Origin: Pseudarthrobacter sp. NamE2
Lineage (GTDB): Bacteria; Actinomycetota; Actinomycetes; Actinomycetales; Micrococcaceae
Direction of reading: 5' to 3'
Length of the DNA stretch: 64,000 bases
Assembly (NCBI RefSeq): GCF_005796205.1
Contig: NZ_VAHN01000006.1
Coordinates: 62,001 to 126,000 of the forward strand
In this document: positions 43,713 through 52,161 of the stretch, piece after piece
Layout of the letters: each line of letters begins with the position of its first letter
How positions within the stretch are numbered: position 1 is the first letter of the stretch
Notes under the pieces: model-generated
What the model saw: only the letters and a program-made list of their open reading frames with translations
Told to the model about the DNA's origin: nothing
The model's database searches: none
Program-made: the position numbers and the translations under genes

Positions 43713-45475
43713 CAGGCTGCACCTTCCAGGACGAGCTGGGTGAGCAGGGTTCCGGCGGCCATGGAGTCACCAACGGTTGCATGGATGGGTCCTACGATGC
43801 CGGCAGCCGGCGCCTGGATGGGATTCTCCATTTTCATCGCTTCAAGGACGAAGAGGACATCACCGGGGGCTACCATCTGGCCTTCTTCGACGTTGACCTT
43901 GATGATGGTTCCCTGCATGGGGGCCTTGACGCTGCCGTCGCTGGCCTTGCCCTTGCCACGGGCCCGGGTGCTGCGCGTCCGCTGCCCGGCCGAAGCTTCC
44001 TCGGCGGGAGCGGCGGGGTACGCTGCCGGTGCACCCGCAAAGGCTCCCGGACGGTCGGAGAACTGCGGGATGATGTAGAACCGGCCGCCGACCTCAACCT
44101 CGTTGCGGGCCAGGGGTTCTTCTTCAGGTTCCTCCGAGAAATCGACCTTCTCTTCCAACCAGCGGGTGGTGAACTGCGCCGATTTGAAGTCGTCGTGACG
44201 GATGACAGCCAGCGAGGCGGGAACGGTGGTGGGGACGCCGCGAACGAGCAACTCCTGAAGCCCCCGTTCCAGCCGGGCCAACGCTGTTTCGCGGTCCGGG
44301 CCGTAGGCGATGAGCTTGCCTATGAGGCTGTCGTAGTAAGGAAGGACCTCGTCACCGCTTTGGTAGCCGGCGTCGAAGCGGAGGCCCTCGCCCTCGGGTG
44401 CCTTCAGTTCTTCGATGAGCCCCGGGGCGGGAAGGAAGCGCCCGCCGGCAACATCCTCGGCGTTGATGCGGGCCTCGATGGCGGCACCCTGCGGCACCAG
44501 CAAATGGCGGATGCTGAGTTCGTCGCCGGCGGCGACCTTGATCTGTTCCGCGATGAGGTCCACGCCGTGCACCATCTCGGTGACCGGGTGCTCCACCTGA
44601 ATACGGGTGTTCATCTCCAGGAAGTAGAAGTTCTCCCCCTCCACCAGGAACTCCACGGTTCCGGCTCCGGCGTAGCCGACGTGCTCGGCAAGCCTGACCG
44701 CGGCGGCCCCCATGGCGGCGCGCAGTTCCGCGGACAAGCCTGGGGCCGGTGATTCTTCGACGAGCTTCTGGTGGCGGCGCTGCACGGAGCAGTCCCTGTC
44801 GCCGACGTAGACAGTGTTGCCCAGCTTGTCGGCGAAGACCTGCACCTCTACGTGCCGGGCGCTGGTCAGGTAACGCTCCAGGTAGACTTCCCCGTTGCCA
44901 AAGGCCGCGGTCGCTTCACGGACCGCTGCCGCTACGGCTTCCTCTGCCTGTTCCTCCGACTCCACGATGCGCATGCCGCGGCCTCCGCCACCGGCGGAAG
45001 CCTTCACCAGGACCGGATAGCCGTGCTGCGCACCGAAGGCGGTCACATCGCCGGCGCCGGAAATGGCGTCCCGCGAGCCCGGCGCAAGGGGCACCTCGGC
45101 GGCGATCGCCACGGCGCGGGCAGCCACCTTCTCGCCCATGGTGGAAATGGCGTCGGGGCTGGGGCCGATGAACACCAGTCCGGCATCCTCCACGGCCTTG
45201 GCAAACGCTGCGTTTTCGGAGAGGAAGCCGTAACCGGGGTGGATAGCATCGGCGCCGGTCTCCAGGGCTGCGCCGATGATGCGCTCGATGTTCAAGTAGT
45301 TCTCACTGGCTGCGCCGGCGCCGAGGTTCACGGCCTCGTCGGCTTCCCGCACGTGCATGGAACCGGAATCGGCCTCGGAGTGGACAGCCACGGAATTGAT
45401 GCCAAGCGAGCGGCAGCTGCGGATGACCCGTACGGCAATCTCGCCACGGTTGGCGATCAGGATTTTGCTAAACAT
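43712..45475 (-). CDS. Acyl-CoA carboxylase alpha subunit (biotin carboxylase + BCCP)
   Basis: A 587-residue protein. The biotin carboxylase part has KILIANRGEIAVRVIRSC at the N-terminus, VKASAGGGGRGMRIV (ATP-grasp loop), EMNTRIQVEHPVTEMVHGVD, and C-terminal GLIEELKAP. A short linker leads to a biotin carrier domain with K548 in EAMKMENP. It carboxylates biotin with bicarbonate and ATP for a short-chain or branched acyl-CoA carboxylase. The matching beta subunit is at 52162-53742, about 8 kb away. Confidence 0.93.
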   Translation of the reverse strand: MFSKILIANRGEIAVRVIRSCRSLGINSVAVHSEADSGSMHVREADEAVNLGAGAASENYLNIERIIGAALETGADAIHPGYGFLSENAAFAKAVEDAGLVFIGPSPDAISTMGEKVAARAVAIAAEVPLAPGSRDAISGAGDVTAFGAQHGYPVLVKASAGGGGRGMRIVESEEQAEEAVAAAVREATAAFGNGEVYLERYLTSARHVEVQVFADKLGNTVYVGDRDCSVQRRHQKLVEESPAPGLSAELRAAMGAAAVRLAEHVGYAGAGTVEFLVEGENFYFLEMNTRIQVEHPVTEMVHGVDLIAEQIKVAAGDELSIRHLLVPQGAAIEARINAEDVAGGRFLPAPGLIEELKAPEGEGLRFDAGYQSGDEVLPYYDSLIGKLIAYGPDRETALARLERGLQELLVRGVPTTVPASLAVIRHDDFKSAQFTTRWLEEKVDFSEEPEEEPLARNEVEVGGRFYIIPQFSDRPGAFAGAPAAYPAAPAEEASAGQRTRSTRARGKGKASDGSVKAPMQGTIIKVNVEEGQMVAPGDVLFVLEAMKMENPIQAPAAGIVGPIHATVGDSMAAGTLLTQLVLEGAA

Positions 45476-45508
45476 GGTGTTTCCTTGTCGTGTGTAAAAG
45501 TCGGGGCG

Positions 45509-46330
45509 TCAGCGGCGGACGCAGCGGTTGCTCGCGGAGCCGAGGGTGTTGATGCTCGTTTCGAGGACGGACCCGGCCTCAAGGAACTCCTTGGGGTTCA
45601 TGCCGTCTCCGACACCGCCGGGGGTGCCGGTGAGGATGACGTCTCCTGCCCGCAGGGTGGTGATGGCCGAAATGTACTGGATGAGAGCTACCGGGCCGAA
45701 GACCAGCTCCGAGGTGCGCGAGTGTTGCTTGGTGACGCCGTCCACGGAGCAGCTGATGTCGAGGTCGGGCTCAGGGCCCGTTTCGTCGGCGGTCACAAAG
45801 TAGGGGCCCAGGGGTGTGGTCTGGTCGAACGTCTTGCCTTGGAGCCACTCCGGGGTGCGGCGCTGGAAGTCACGGGCGCTGACGTCGTTGGCAACCGAGA
45901 AACCGGCGACGGCGTTCCTCGCCCCGGCTTCGTCGGCGCGGCTTACGGTGGTACCGACAACCACAGCCAGCTCCGCTTCCCAGTCGACGCTGGCAGAGCC
46001 TGGCGGGAGCACAATATCGTCGTGCGCTCCGATCAGTGAATCGGAGAACTTGGCGAAGAGGGTGGGGTGTTCGGGCAGTTCCCGGCCCATCTCGAGGATG
46101 TGGTCCCGGTAGTTCAGCCCGACGCAGATAATCTTTCGCGGTTCGGTGATCACCGGCGCGAAGTCGGCGTCGTCGGGGCTGACGGGTGAGCCGGCCGCCA
46201 ATCCCGACCACTGCGGGGCTCCGGCCTTCAGCCAGGCCCCCACGTCGGTGAAGTCCAGCGGAACCAGCTTGCCGCCGTTGAGCACTGCCGCCCTGGTTCC
46301 GTCTTCGGTGCGGATTGTTGCCAGCTTCAT
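45509..46330 (-). CDS. FAH-family hydrolase
   Basis: A 273-residue protein with metal motif VDWEAELAVVVG and NDVSARDFQRR, plus GDVILTGTPGGVGDGMNPKE. It shares the plan of the FAH protein at 589-1398 but is clearly divergent. The ATG at 46330 overlaps the stop of the ligase gene (ATGA); MERMKL from 46339 would overlap more. It may hydrolyse or decarboxylate a beta-diketo or keto-enol acid in this pathway. Substrate unknown. Confidence 0.88.
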   Translation of the reverse strand: MKLATIRTEDGTRAAVLNGGKLVPLDFTDVGAWLKAGAPQWSGLAAGSPVSPDDADFAPVITEPRKIICVGLNYRDHILEMGRELPEHPTLFAKFSDSLIGAHDDIVLPPGSASVDWEAELAVVVGTTVSRADEAGARNAVAGFSVANDVSARDFQRRTPEWLQGKTFDQTTPLGPYFVTADETGPEPDLDISCSVDGVTKQHSRTSELVFGPVALIQYISAITTLRAGDVILTGTPGGVGDGMNPKEFLEAGSVLETSINTLGSASNRCVRR

Positions 46331-47865
46331 GCGTTCCATCCCAGATTTACTTTGAGCTGGCTCTTGACCAGTTTTCCTGCTGCGGACCGGGGTAGTTCCT
46401 CCGGTCGCATGAACACCATCTTTTTGGGGATCTTGTAGCCGGCAAGGTGCTGGCGAAGGAACGCCGAGAGCTCTGCCGCGTCGACGCTGACCCCGCTGCG
46501 AAGCACCACGACGGCACGGACTTCCTCATCCCACTTGGGATCGGGAACACCGACGACGACGGCCTCCAGGACGGAGGGATGCATGTGCAGGATCTGCTCG
46601 ATCTCGGCTGAGTAAACATTCTCCCCGCCCGTCTTGATCATTTCCTTGAGGCGGTCGCGGAAATAGAAGTAGCCACGCTCATCGCGTGTTGCGAGGTCTC
46701 CGGTGTGCAGCCAACCACCCAGCATCGCCTCTGCCGTGGCATCCGGACGACCGTAGTAGCCCGTCATGATGCCCGGCCCGCGCACGCAGATCTCACCCAG
46801 TTCTCCCGGGGCCACTTCCTGCCCCAGGGGATCCTGCAGTTGCGCTTCCACCAGGAAGTACTCCGTACCGATCGAGCCGTCCACGGCAGGGTCCAGCATG
46901 TCCGAGGGCTTGAGCCTGGTGACCATGGGGCCGGCTTCGGTAAGGCCGTAGCGGAAGTAGAGCTCCGTTTCCGGGAGCATTTCCGTGAAGAGTTGCTTGT
47001 CCGGCATGCGGAGCAATCCGGCACCGGTGTGCACGGCCTTCAGGTTCCTGCGGATGATCGGATCACCCAGGACGCCCGTGTCCATGAGCCTGCGCATCAT
47101 GTTGGGGATCATGAACGTGTTGGTGATCGACTCCCGGCCGACCAGGTCAACCACGGTTTCTTCGGTGAACTTCTCCGCGATGACACTCGTGGCGCCGGCG
47201 ATGAAATGCGGCACGAGCCAGCACAAAAGGGCCGCGGAATGAAAGAGCGGAGTGACGATCAGTCCGCGTTCGTTTTCCCGGCTGCCGACTCCGCAGTCGT
47301 ACATCTCATTGAACGCGTTCGCCATGGCCGATCGGTGCGACAACACCACGCCCTTGGGGGTTCCGGTGCTGCCGCCGGTGTAGATGATGCAGAGAGCCGA
47401 CTCGGGCGCGGCCACATCCTCGATGGGACCGGTCCCGACACGAAGCGCCTCGATCTCGCGGCCCTGCCGGACCACCATCGGCAGTTGCTTGTCACCTTCG
47501 GCGAGGATCTGCAACGCCTCTTCGAGCAGCGGAAGGTGCGCGTCCTCGGCGAGGATGACCTTGGCTTCCGTTTCCAGGATCCCTGCGGCCAGCTCGGCCG
47601 GGGCCCACCGCCAGTTGTAGGCGATGTAGACGCCGCCGGCAGCTGCGATACCAAAGAAGGCCTCGGCGTTGAATACTGAATTTCCGGCCAGCACTCCAAC
47701 ACCCGAGCCATGGACCACTCCCGCATCGCGCAGGCCCCTGGCCAACTGCCACGCCCTCTCGGCGGCCTCGCCGAAGGTGACTCTGCCGTCGACGCCGACG
47801 AACGCTTCCCTTGCGGGATTGCGTCGGCTGTTCAGCCGGATCCAGTCTCCAATAGTTCGCATCAT
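46327..47865 (-). CDS. AMP-dependent acyl-CoA ligase
   Basis: A 512-residue, complete ANL enzyme. P-loop IIYTGGSTGTPKGVVLSH, FRYGLTEAGPMVT, GWLHTGDLATRDERGYFYFRD and the C-terminal PRSAAGKLVKSQLKV with the catalytic lysine. It activates the cluster's carboxylic acid as its CoA thioester. A palindrome TACGAACAAGCGTACG lies 60 bp upstream. Being intact, it could cover for the broken ligase at 40847-42237. Confidence 0.92.
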   Translation of the reverse strand: MMRTIGDWIRLNSRRNPAREAFVGVDGRVTFGEAAERAWQLARGLRDAGVVHGSGVGVLAGNSVFNAEAFFGIAAAGGVYIAYNWRWAPAELAAGILETEAKVILAEDAHLPLLEEALQILAEGDKQLPMVVRQGREIEALRVGTGPIEDVAAPESALCIIYTGGSTGTPKGVVLSHRSAMANAFNEMYDCGVGSRENERGLIVTPLFHSAALLCWLVPHFIAGATSVIAEKFTEETVVDLVGRESITNTFMIPNMMRRLMDTGVLGDPIIRRNLKAVHTGAGLLRMPDKQLFTEMLPETELYFRYGLTEAGPMVTRLKPSDMLDPAVDGSIGTEYFLVEAQLQDPLGQEVAPGELGEICVRGPGIMTGYYGRPDATAEAMLGGWLHTGDLATRDERGYFYFRDRLKEMIKTGGENVYSAEIEQILHMHPSVLEAVVVGVPDPKWDEEVRAVVVLRSGVSVDAAELSAFLRQHLAGYKIPKKMVFMRPEELPRSAAGKLVKSQLKVNLGWNA

Positions 47866-47924
47866 TGCCTCTCTGGAACCAAAAATCTGCTGTCAGAAAG
47901 CTGCCGCACTGGCAACCCCTTCGG

Positions 47925-47940
47925 TACGAACAAGCGTACG
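47925..47940. promoter_or_regulatory. Candidate TetR operator 3
   Basis: TACGAACAAGCGTACG, upstream of the ligase-FAH-carboxylase-CitE-MaoC transcription unit. Confidence 0.5.
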
Positions 47941-48007
47941 TCCGAAGGTGTATTTGTGCAATGTGCCACAGAGAATTAGGCAGTGAAAATTTCGGCAGCC
48001 TGACGGT

Positions 48008-48598
48008 TCAGGCTTCCGGGACCTTGAGTTCACGAAGGGCAAGCCGGGTGTAAATCTCCACGATTTCATCCAGGGACATGCGCCCGCCCGGCTTGAACCA
48101 GCCTGCAATGTGGGTGGCTTGGGCAACAAAGCTGTAGACATGGAGGCGCGCATCCACAACGTCGGCCAGGCTGGCGCGGCCGGCCTCCTCGATCAGGTCC
48201 TGCAGGAGCAGTTCGTACTCGTGACGCTTGGCGATCACCACGTCCCGGGCTTGTTCAGAAAGGGAGCGCAACTCCGCATTGCCGATGAAGACCTCCTGCG
48301 CACGCTCGGCATGGAACTTCAGGTGCGCGGCAAGTGCGGCACGGAGCCTGGCGACAGCATCGCCGTCGAAGTCGATCGCCAGCCTGATGGAACCCATGAG
48401 GTCATCCATGATGCCGCCCATGATTTGGAGCAGCAGGTGCTCCTTGCTGTCGATGTGGTTGTAGAGGCTTCCCACCCGGAGCCCCGACGCCGCGGCAACC
48501 TGGCGAAGGCTGGTGGCGTCATACCCTCGCTCGAAAAATAACTTGGCGGCCTCGGCCCGAATTACTTCGGCGCTGCTCCGCTCCACAAGCTCCGTCAT
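48008..48598 (-). CDS. TetR-family transcriptional regulator (paralogue)
   Basis: A 196-residue protein. The HTH EAAKLFFERGYDATSLRQVA and SLYNHIDSKEHLLLQIMGG, and the ligand domain (AERAQEVFIGNAELRSLS, FKPGGRMSLDEIVEIY), are nearly the same as in the TetR protein at 39515-40147. I chose the ATG at 48598 behind AAAGGGGTGG; the longer frame has no family N-terminus. It is divergent from the OYE gene with a perfect palindrome in between (48724-48739) and is the prime candidate to bind it. Confidence 0.9.
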   Translation of the reverse strand: MTELVERSSAEVIRAEAAKLFFERGYDATSLRQVAAASGLRVGSLYNHIDSKEHLLLQIMGGIMDDLMGSIRLAIDFDGDAVARLRAALAAHLKFHAERAQEVFIGNAELRSLSEQARDVVIAKRHEYELLLQDLIEEAGRASLADVVDARLHVYSFVAQATHIAGWFKPGGRMSLDEIVEIYTRLALRELKVPEA

Positions 48599-48723
48599 TC
48601 TTGCCACCCCTTTGCCGTGATGCGCCAGCATTTTTCCTTGCACTCCACGCCGGGTTGCGGCGTGGGGCGGTCCGGCGCGCATGTTGACTTTCCCGTCACA
48701 ACCTCGTTCACTAAAACATAGAC

Positions 48724-48739
48724 GTACGAACGATCGTAC
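48724..48739. promoter_or_regulatory. Candidate TetR operator 4
   Basis: GTACGAACGATCGTAC, a perfect inverted repeat (6-4-6) between the divergent TetR and OYE genes. Confidence 0.65.
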
Positions 48740-48760
48740 TCCTCAGATAGGAGGTGTGTC

Positions 48761-49861
48761 TTGTTCGATCAGCTTTTCCAGCCAATTGACCTTGGCGGCC
48801 AGACCTTGCCCAATCGCCTGGTCCTTCCGCCGCTAACGCGAAGCCGGGCCGGGGACAACGGCGTCCCTACTCCCCTCATGGCGGAGTACTACCGCCAGCG
48901 CTCGGGCGCCGGGCTGGTCATCAGCGAGGGCACGGTGGTTTCACCGCAGGGTGCTTCCTACGCGAGGGTGCCCGGACTGTACTCGCAGCAGCAAGTGCAG
49001 GGCTGGCGGCCCGTCGTGGCAGCCGCAAGGTCCCAAGGAGCCGCGGTTTACGCCCAGTTGTGGCATGTTGGACGGCAAGCCCACTCCTCCGTGCAACCCG
49101 ACGGCGGCAGGCCGTGGGCTCCCTCGGCCATCGCCATCACCGGCGGGCAGTACAGGAGCCCGCAGGGGCGGGTTCCTTTCGAAGAACCGCGCGAACTCAG
49201 CATCGACGGAATCACGGAGATCGTGGAGCAGTTTGCCACGGCAGCCCGCAACGCCATGGCTGCCGGCTTTGACGGTGTGGAACTGCACGCGGCGAACGGT
49301 TACCTTTTCGACCAGTTCCTAAACTCGAGCTCAAACCAGCGGACCGACCAGTACGGCGGATCAGTGGAAAACCGGCTGCGTTTCCTCAACGAGGTCATCG
49401 ACGCCGTCAGTTCCTATGTGCCTGCGCACAGGATCGGCGTGCGCCTATCGCCGTCGTCGACGTGGATGGATGTCTTCGATCCTGACAAGCGAAGGCTCTA
49501 CTCTGCTTTGGTCCGCAGTAGCAGCCCCCGGGGCCTCGCCTACCTTCATCTGGTGGAGCCGGGAATTGCCGGAGCCGTGGACAGCGCCGACCACGCAGGA
49601 CCTATCACCAGTAGTGAGCTGGGCGCCCTCTTCGATGGTCCCGTGATCGTCACCGGCGGGCATACGCCGCGGACTGCAGCAGCAGCCATCGGAGCCGGAG
49701 AGGCGGACCTCGTGGGCTTTGGCAGGCTCTTTATCTCCAACCCGGACCTGCCGCTGAGGATCCGTCTGGGTGCCGAGCTGGCGGACCTCCGCAACGCAGG
49801 CCTTTACGGCGGCGGGCCCGAGGGCTACACAGACTATCCCGAACTTCAGACTGCACACTGA
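48761..49861 (+). CDS. NADH:flavin oxidoreductase, old yellow enzyme family
   Basis: A 366-residue FMN TIM barrel. LFQPIDLGGQTLPNRLVLPP, LTRSRAG, QLWHVGRQAH, the catalytic region GVELHAANGYLFDQFLNSSS, NQRTDQYGGSVENR and GFGRLFISNPDLP are OYE signatures. It reduces alpha,beta-unsaturated carbonyls or nitro groups. The start is TTG at 48761, seven bases behind AGGAGGT. It is the first gene of a plus-strand unit with an SDR and an MBL-fold gene. Confidence 0.9.
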   Translation: MFDQLFQPIDLGGQTLPNRLVLPPLTRSRAGDNGVPTPLMAEYYRQRSGAGLVISEGTVVSPQGASYARVPGLYSQQQVQGWRPVVAAARSQGAAVYAQLWHVGRQAHSSVQPDGGRPWAPSAIAITGGQYRSPQGRVPFEEPRELSIDGITEIVEQFATAARNAMAAGFDGVELHAANGYLFDQFLNSSSNQRTDQYGGSVENRLRFLNEVIDAVSSYVPAHRIGVRLSPSSTWMDVFDPDKRRLYSALVRSSSPRGLAYLHLVEPGIAGAVDSADHAGPITSSELGALFDGPVIVTGGHTPRTAAAAIGAGEADLVGFGRLFISNPDLPLRIRLGAELADLRNAGLYGGGPEGYTDYPELQTAH

Positions 49862-49887
49862 CATCCGGACCAGAGAGGGACCAGAAC

Positions 49888-50664
49888 ATGTCCGAGCAAA
49901 ACACCGCCAGCCAGCGCAGCCTTAATGTGCTGGTTACGGGAGCCGCAGGCGGTATGTGCCGCGGGATCAACAAGCGGCTGGGCAACGCCGGACACACGCT
50001 GGTGTGCGTGGACCTTGACTTGGAACGCTGCCAGGCCGCCGTCGACGAGCTACGTGGGCAGGGAATCACGGCCCATGCGTTCGCCGCGGACGTGACGCGG
50101 GAGGACGACGTCGAACGGTTGCGTGCCGCCGTTAAGGAGACGGTCGGTGAGGTCCACGCCTTGGTCAACGCTGCCGGAATCCTGGATCGGAAGATGCTCC
50201 TGGACCACAGCGTTGAGTCCTTCTCGTGCGCGATCGACATCAATCTGGTGGGACCGTTTGCGCTCATTAGGGCCTTCGCGGAAGACCTGCTCGCCGCCAA
50301 CTGGGGGCGGATCGTCAACGTCTCTTCCATTGCCGGGACCACCGGCTACCCCTACCCGAGCTATGCCGCTTCCAAAGCCGGCCTCTCTAACCTCACCCGG
50401 TCTTTGCTGGTGGATTTCTGGGGCACGGGTATCACCGTCAATTCCGTGTGCCCCGGCGTGGTGGACACCCCCATGGTGATCCAGGAAGTGCGCGACCAGG
50501 TTCCCAATAAGGTACCCACGGGCAAGATCGTGGACCCCGACGAAATCGGCGCCCTGATTGCCTTCCTTCTGACCGATGATGCCCGGAGCATCAACGGGGC
50601 GGACCTGGTGATCGACGGCGGTGCCACCCAGGTCTTCCGGCTTTTCGACCCCACCCAGGGCTGA
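49888..50664 (+). CDS. SDR-family oxidoreductase
   Basis: A 258-residue classical SDR. The cofactor loop is VTGAAGGMCRGI, with a Cys-Arg variation; LVNAAG, IVNVSSIAG and YAASK give the catalytic Ser/Tyr/Lys. The C-terminus INGADLVIDGGATQVF is normal. D in VCVDLDL after strand 2 suggests NAD preference. The likely role is hydroxyacyl or alcohol oxidation in the cluster's pathway. Confidence 0.9.
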   Translation: MSEQNTASQRSLNVLVTGAAGGMCRGINKRLGNAGHTLVCVDLDLERCQAAVDELRGQGITAHAFAADVTREDDVERLRAAVKETVGEVHALVNAAGILDRKMLLDHSVESFSCAIDINLVGPFALIRAFAEDLLAANWGRIVNVSSIAGTTGYPYPSYAASKAGLSNLTRSLLVDFWGTGITVNSVCPGVVDTPMVIQEVRDQVPNKVPTGKIVDPDEIGALIAFLLTDDARSINGADLVIDGGATQVFRLFDPTQG

Positions 50665-50668
50665 ACGC

Positions 50669-51703
50669 GTGCAGATCACCGGCACGCGACAGCGCGAGGC
50701 ATGGCTGAACAAGCTCCAACCTCCGGTCGAGAACGTCGGCGAAGGGTTGTGGTCCATCCCCGTAGTGTTCCCGGGGAACCCCATGCGGTATACGTTGTCC
50801 TACCTTGTGATCAGCGGCCCCGACTGCCTGGTCATCGACCCGGGCTTCGACAGCCCGCAGGGACGGTTGGATTTGGAGGCTGGCCTCCGGGCAGCCGGCG
50901 TGGGGATTCCGGACGTGTCGGGCATCGTTGCGACGCACTTCCACACGGACCACCTGGGAATGGCTTCCTGGCTCAGGAAGCGGTCCGGGGCCTGGCTTGC
51001 GCTGGGCCAGGCCGAGCAGCGTCATATCTCCGTCTTTGACGATCCCGCCGTCGAAAGCGAAACAGACCGGAACCGCATGCGCTCGTGGGGCGTCCCCGAA
51101 GGCCGGCTCGATGAAGCCGCCATGAGCGTGGACCAACTGATGCATTTGAAGCAGCTGGCGGATCCCGATCTCCGGCTCGGCGACGGCGACGCGGTCCCCA
51201 TCTGTGGACGGCCACTCACCGTCATCGAAACCCCCGGCCACACACCCGGCCACATCTGCCTCCGCGACCCGGGTCGCGAGGTCTTCATCAGCGGCGATCA
51301 CGTGCTGCCACGCATCTCCCCCAACGTTTCCCTGGAGATCCGCGGCGACGCCGATCCCCTGCGCAGCTGCATTAAGTCGCTCGGACGGCTGGAGGCGGAC
51401 ACGCACTTCGAGGTCCTGCCTGCCCACGAATACCGCTTCAGGGGACTCCGGGACCGGGTGCTGGCACTGCAGTCCATGAACCTGGAACGCTCGCAAGAAG
51501 TGGTGCGGGAACTGGAAGCACAAAGGAACCCCACCGTGTGGTCAGTCGCGTCGCGGCTCACGTGGTCCCGTGGCTTCGATTCGCTGGGCAACCTGCAGCT
51601 CCGGCTGGCCCTCAGCGAAACAGCCGCCCACCTGCAATACCTCCGCACCTCGGGCGTGAACCACACCGTTGAAGGGCTCCCGACCGCGGAACTCGCCGTA
51701 TAG
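50669..51703 (+). CDS. MBL-fold metallohydrolase
   Basis: A 344-residue protein. Metal motif THFHTDHLG (HxHxDH), TPGHTPGHICL, ISGDHVLPRI and LPAHEYRF are the ordered ligands of a two-metal metallo-beta-lactamase-fold hydrolase. The GTG at 50669 lies 4 bases after the SDR stop, so the two are coupled. It may be a thioesterase or lactonase of the pathway. The longer frame starting inside the SDR is rejected. Confidence 0.87.
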   Translation: MQITGTRQREAWLNKLQPPVENVGEGLWSIPVVFPGNPMRYTLSYLVISGPDCLVIDPGFDSPQGRLDLEAGLRAAGVGIPDVSGIVATHFHTDHLGMASWLRKRSGAWLALGQAEQRHISVFDDPAVESETDRNRMRSWGVPEGRLDEAAMSVDQLMHLKQLADPDLRLGDGDAVPICGRPLTVIETPGHTPGHICLRDPGREVFISGDHVLPRISPNVSLEIRGDADPLRSCIKSLGRLEADTHFEVLPAHEYRFRGLRDRVLALQSMNLERSQEVVRELEAQRNPTVWSVASRLTWSRGFDSLGNLQLRLALSETAAHLQYLRTSGVNHTVEGLPTAELAV

Positions 51704-51755
51704 GGACGGCCCGCCTTTGGGTGGGCCTGAACTGCGCAAGCCTTGAACTGCTGAA

Positions 51756-51796
51756 AGCCAAAGGGCCCGGATCCCGAAGGACCCGGCCCTTTGGCT
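51756..51796. terminator. Bidirectional terminator
   Basis: A 12-bp stem (AGCCAAAGGGCC with its complement at 51785-51796) with further pairing in the loop, between the convergent MBL and EthD genes. Confidence 0.75.
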
Positions 51797-51818
51797 GTAA
51801 ACAACAGCCTGTCTGTGC

Positions 51819-52151
51819 TTAGGAGGCCTGGACTTCTTCTCCAAGGTCGACCTCGACCTCGTCAGCCAGGAACCACTGCATGTCAGCCAGGAACTCATAC
51901 TCGTGCTCGAACAGCTCCCGGGCTTCCTCACCCGCGTAGGCCGTCTTCACATCAGCCACCGAATCGAACCAAAGCTCAGCCATCCCATTGAACGGCCACT
52001 CCTTGTGATGTTCGACTGCGGGGTTCTGCCTGTAGCGCCTCAGCCCGGGAAGCCTGCGCACCAGGACAGGATGCTCGACGTTCCACTTGTACAGGAACTC
52101 ATCCCGGCTCAGGCCCTCCCTGGCTTTGAGGACAGCAACCACTTTGATCAT
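51819..52151 (-). CDS. EthD-domain protein
   Basis: A 110-residue dimeric alpha-beta barrel protein. IKVVAVLKAREGLSRDEFLY, KWNVEHPVLVRRLPGLRRYR and the AELWFDSVADVKTAY segment fit the EthD family. AAGGGGAC precedes the ATG at 52151. It starts 10 bp after the carboxylase beta gene ends and is probably in its operon. Function unknown. Confidence 0.82.
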   Translation of the reverse strand: MIKVVAVLKAREGLSRDEFLYKWNVEHPVLVRRLPGLRRYRQNPAVEHHKEWPFNGMAELWFDSVADVKTAYAGEEARELFEHEYEFLADMQWFLADEVEVDLGEEVQAS

Positions 52152-52161
52152 CCGCGTCCCC

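Noticed and set aside
44771-46039. 422-codon plus-strand frame across the carboxylase alpha and FAH genes
   Set aside because: It spans two well-supported minus-strand genes and is a shadow.
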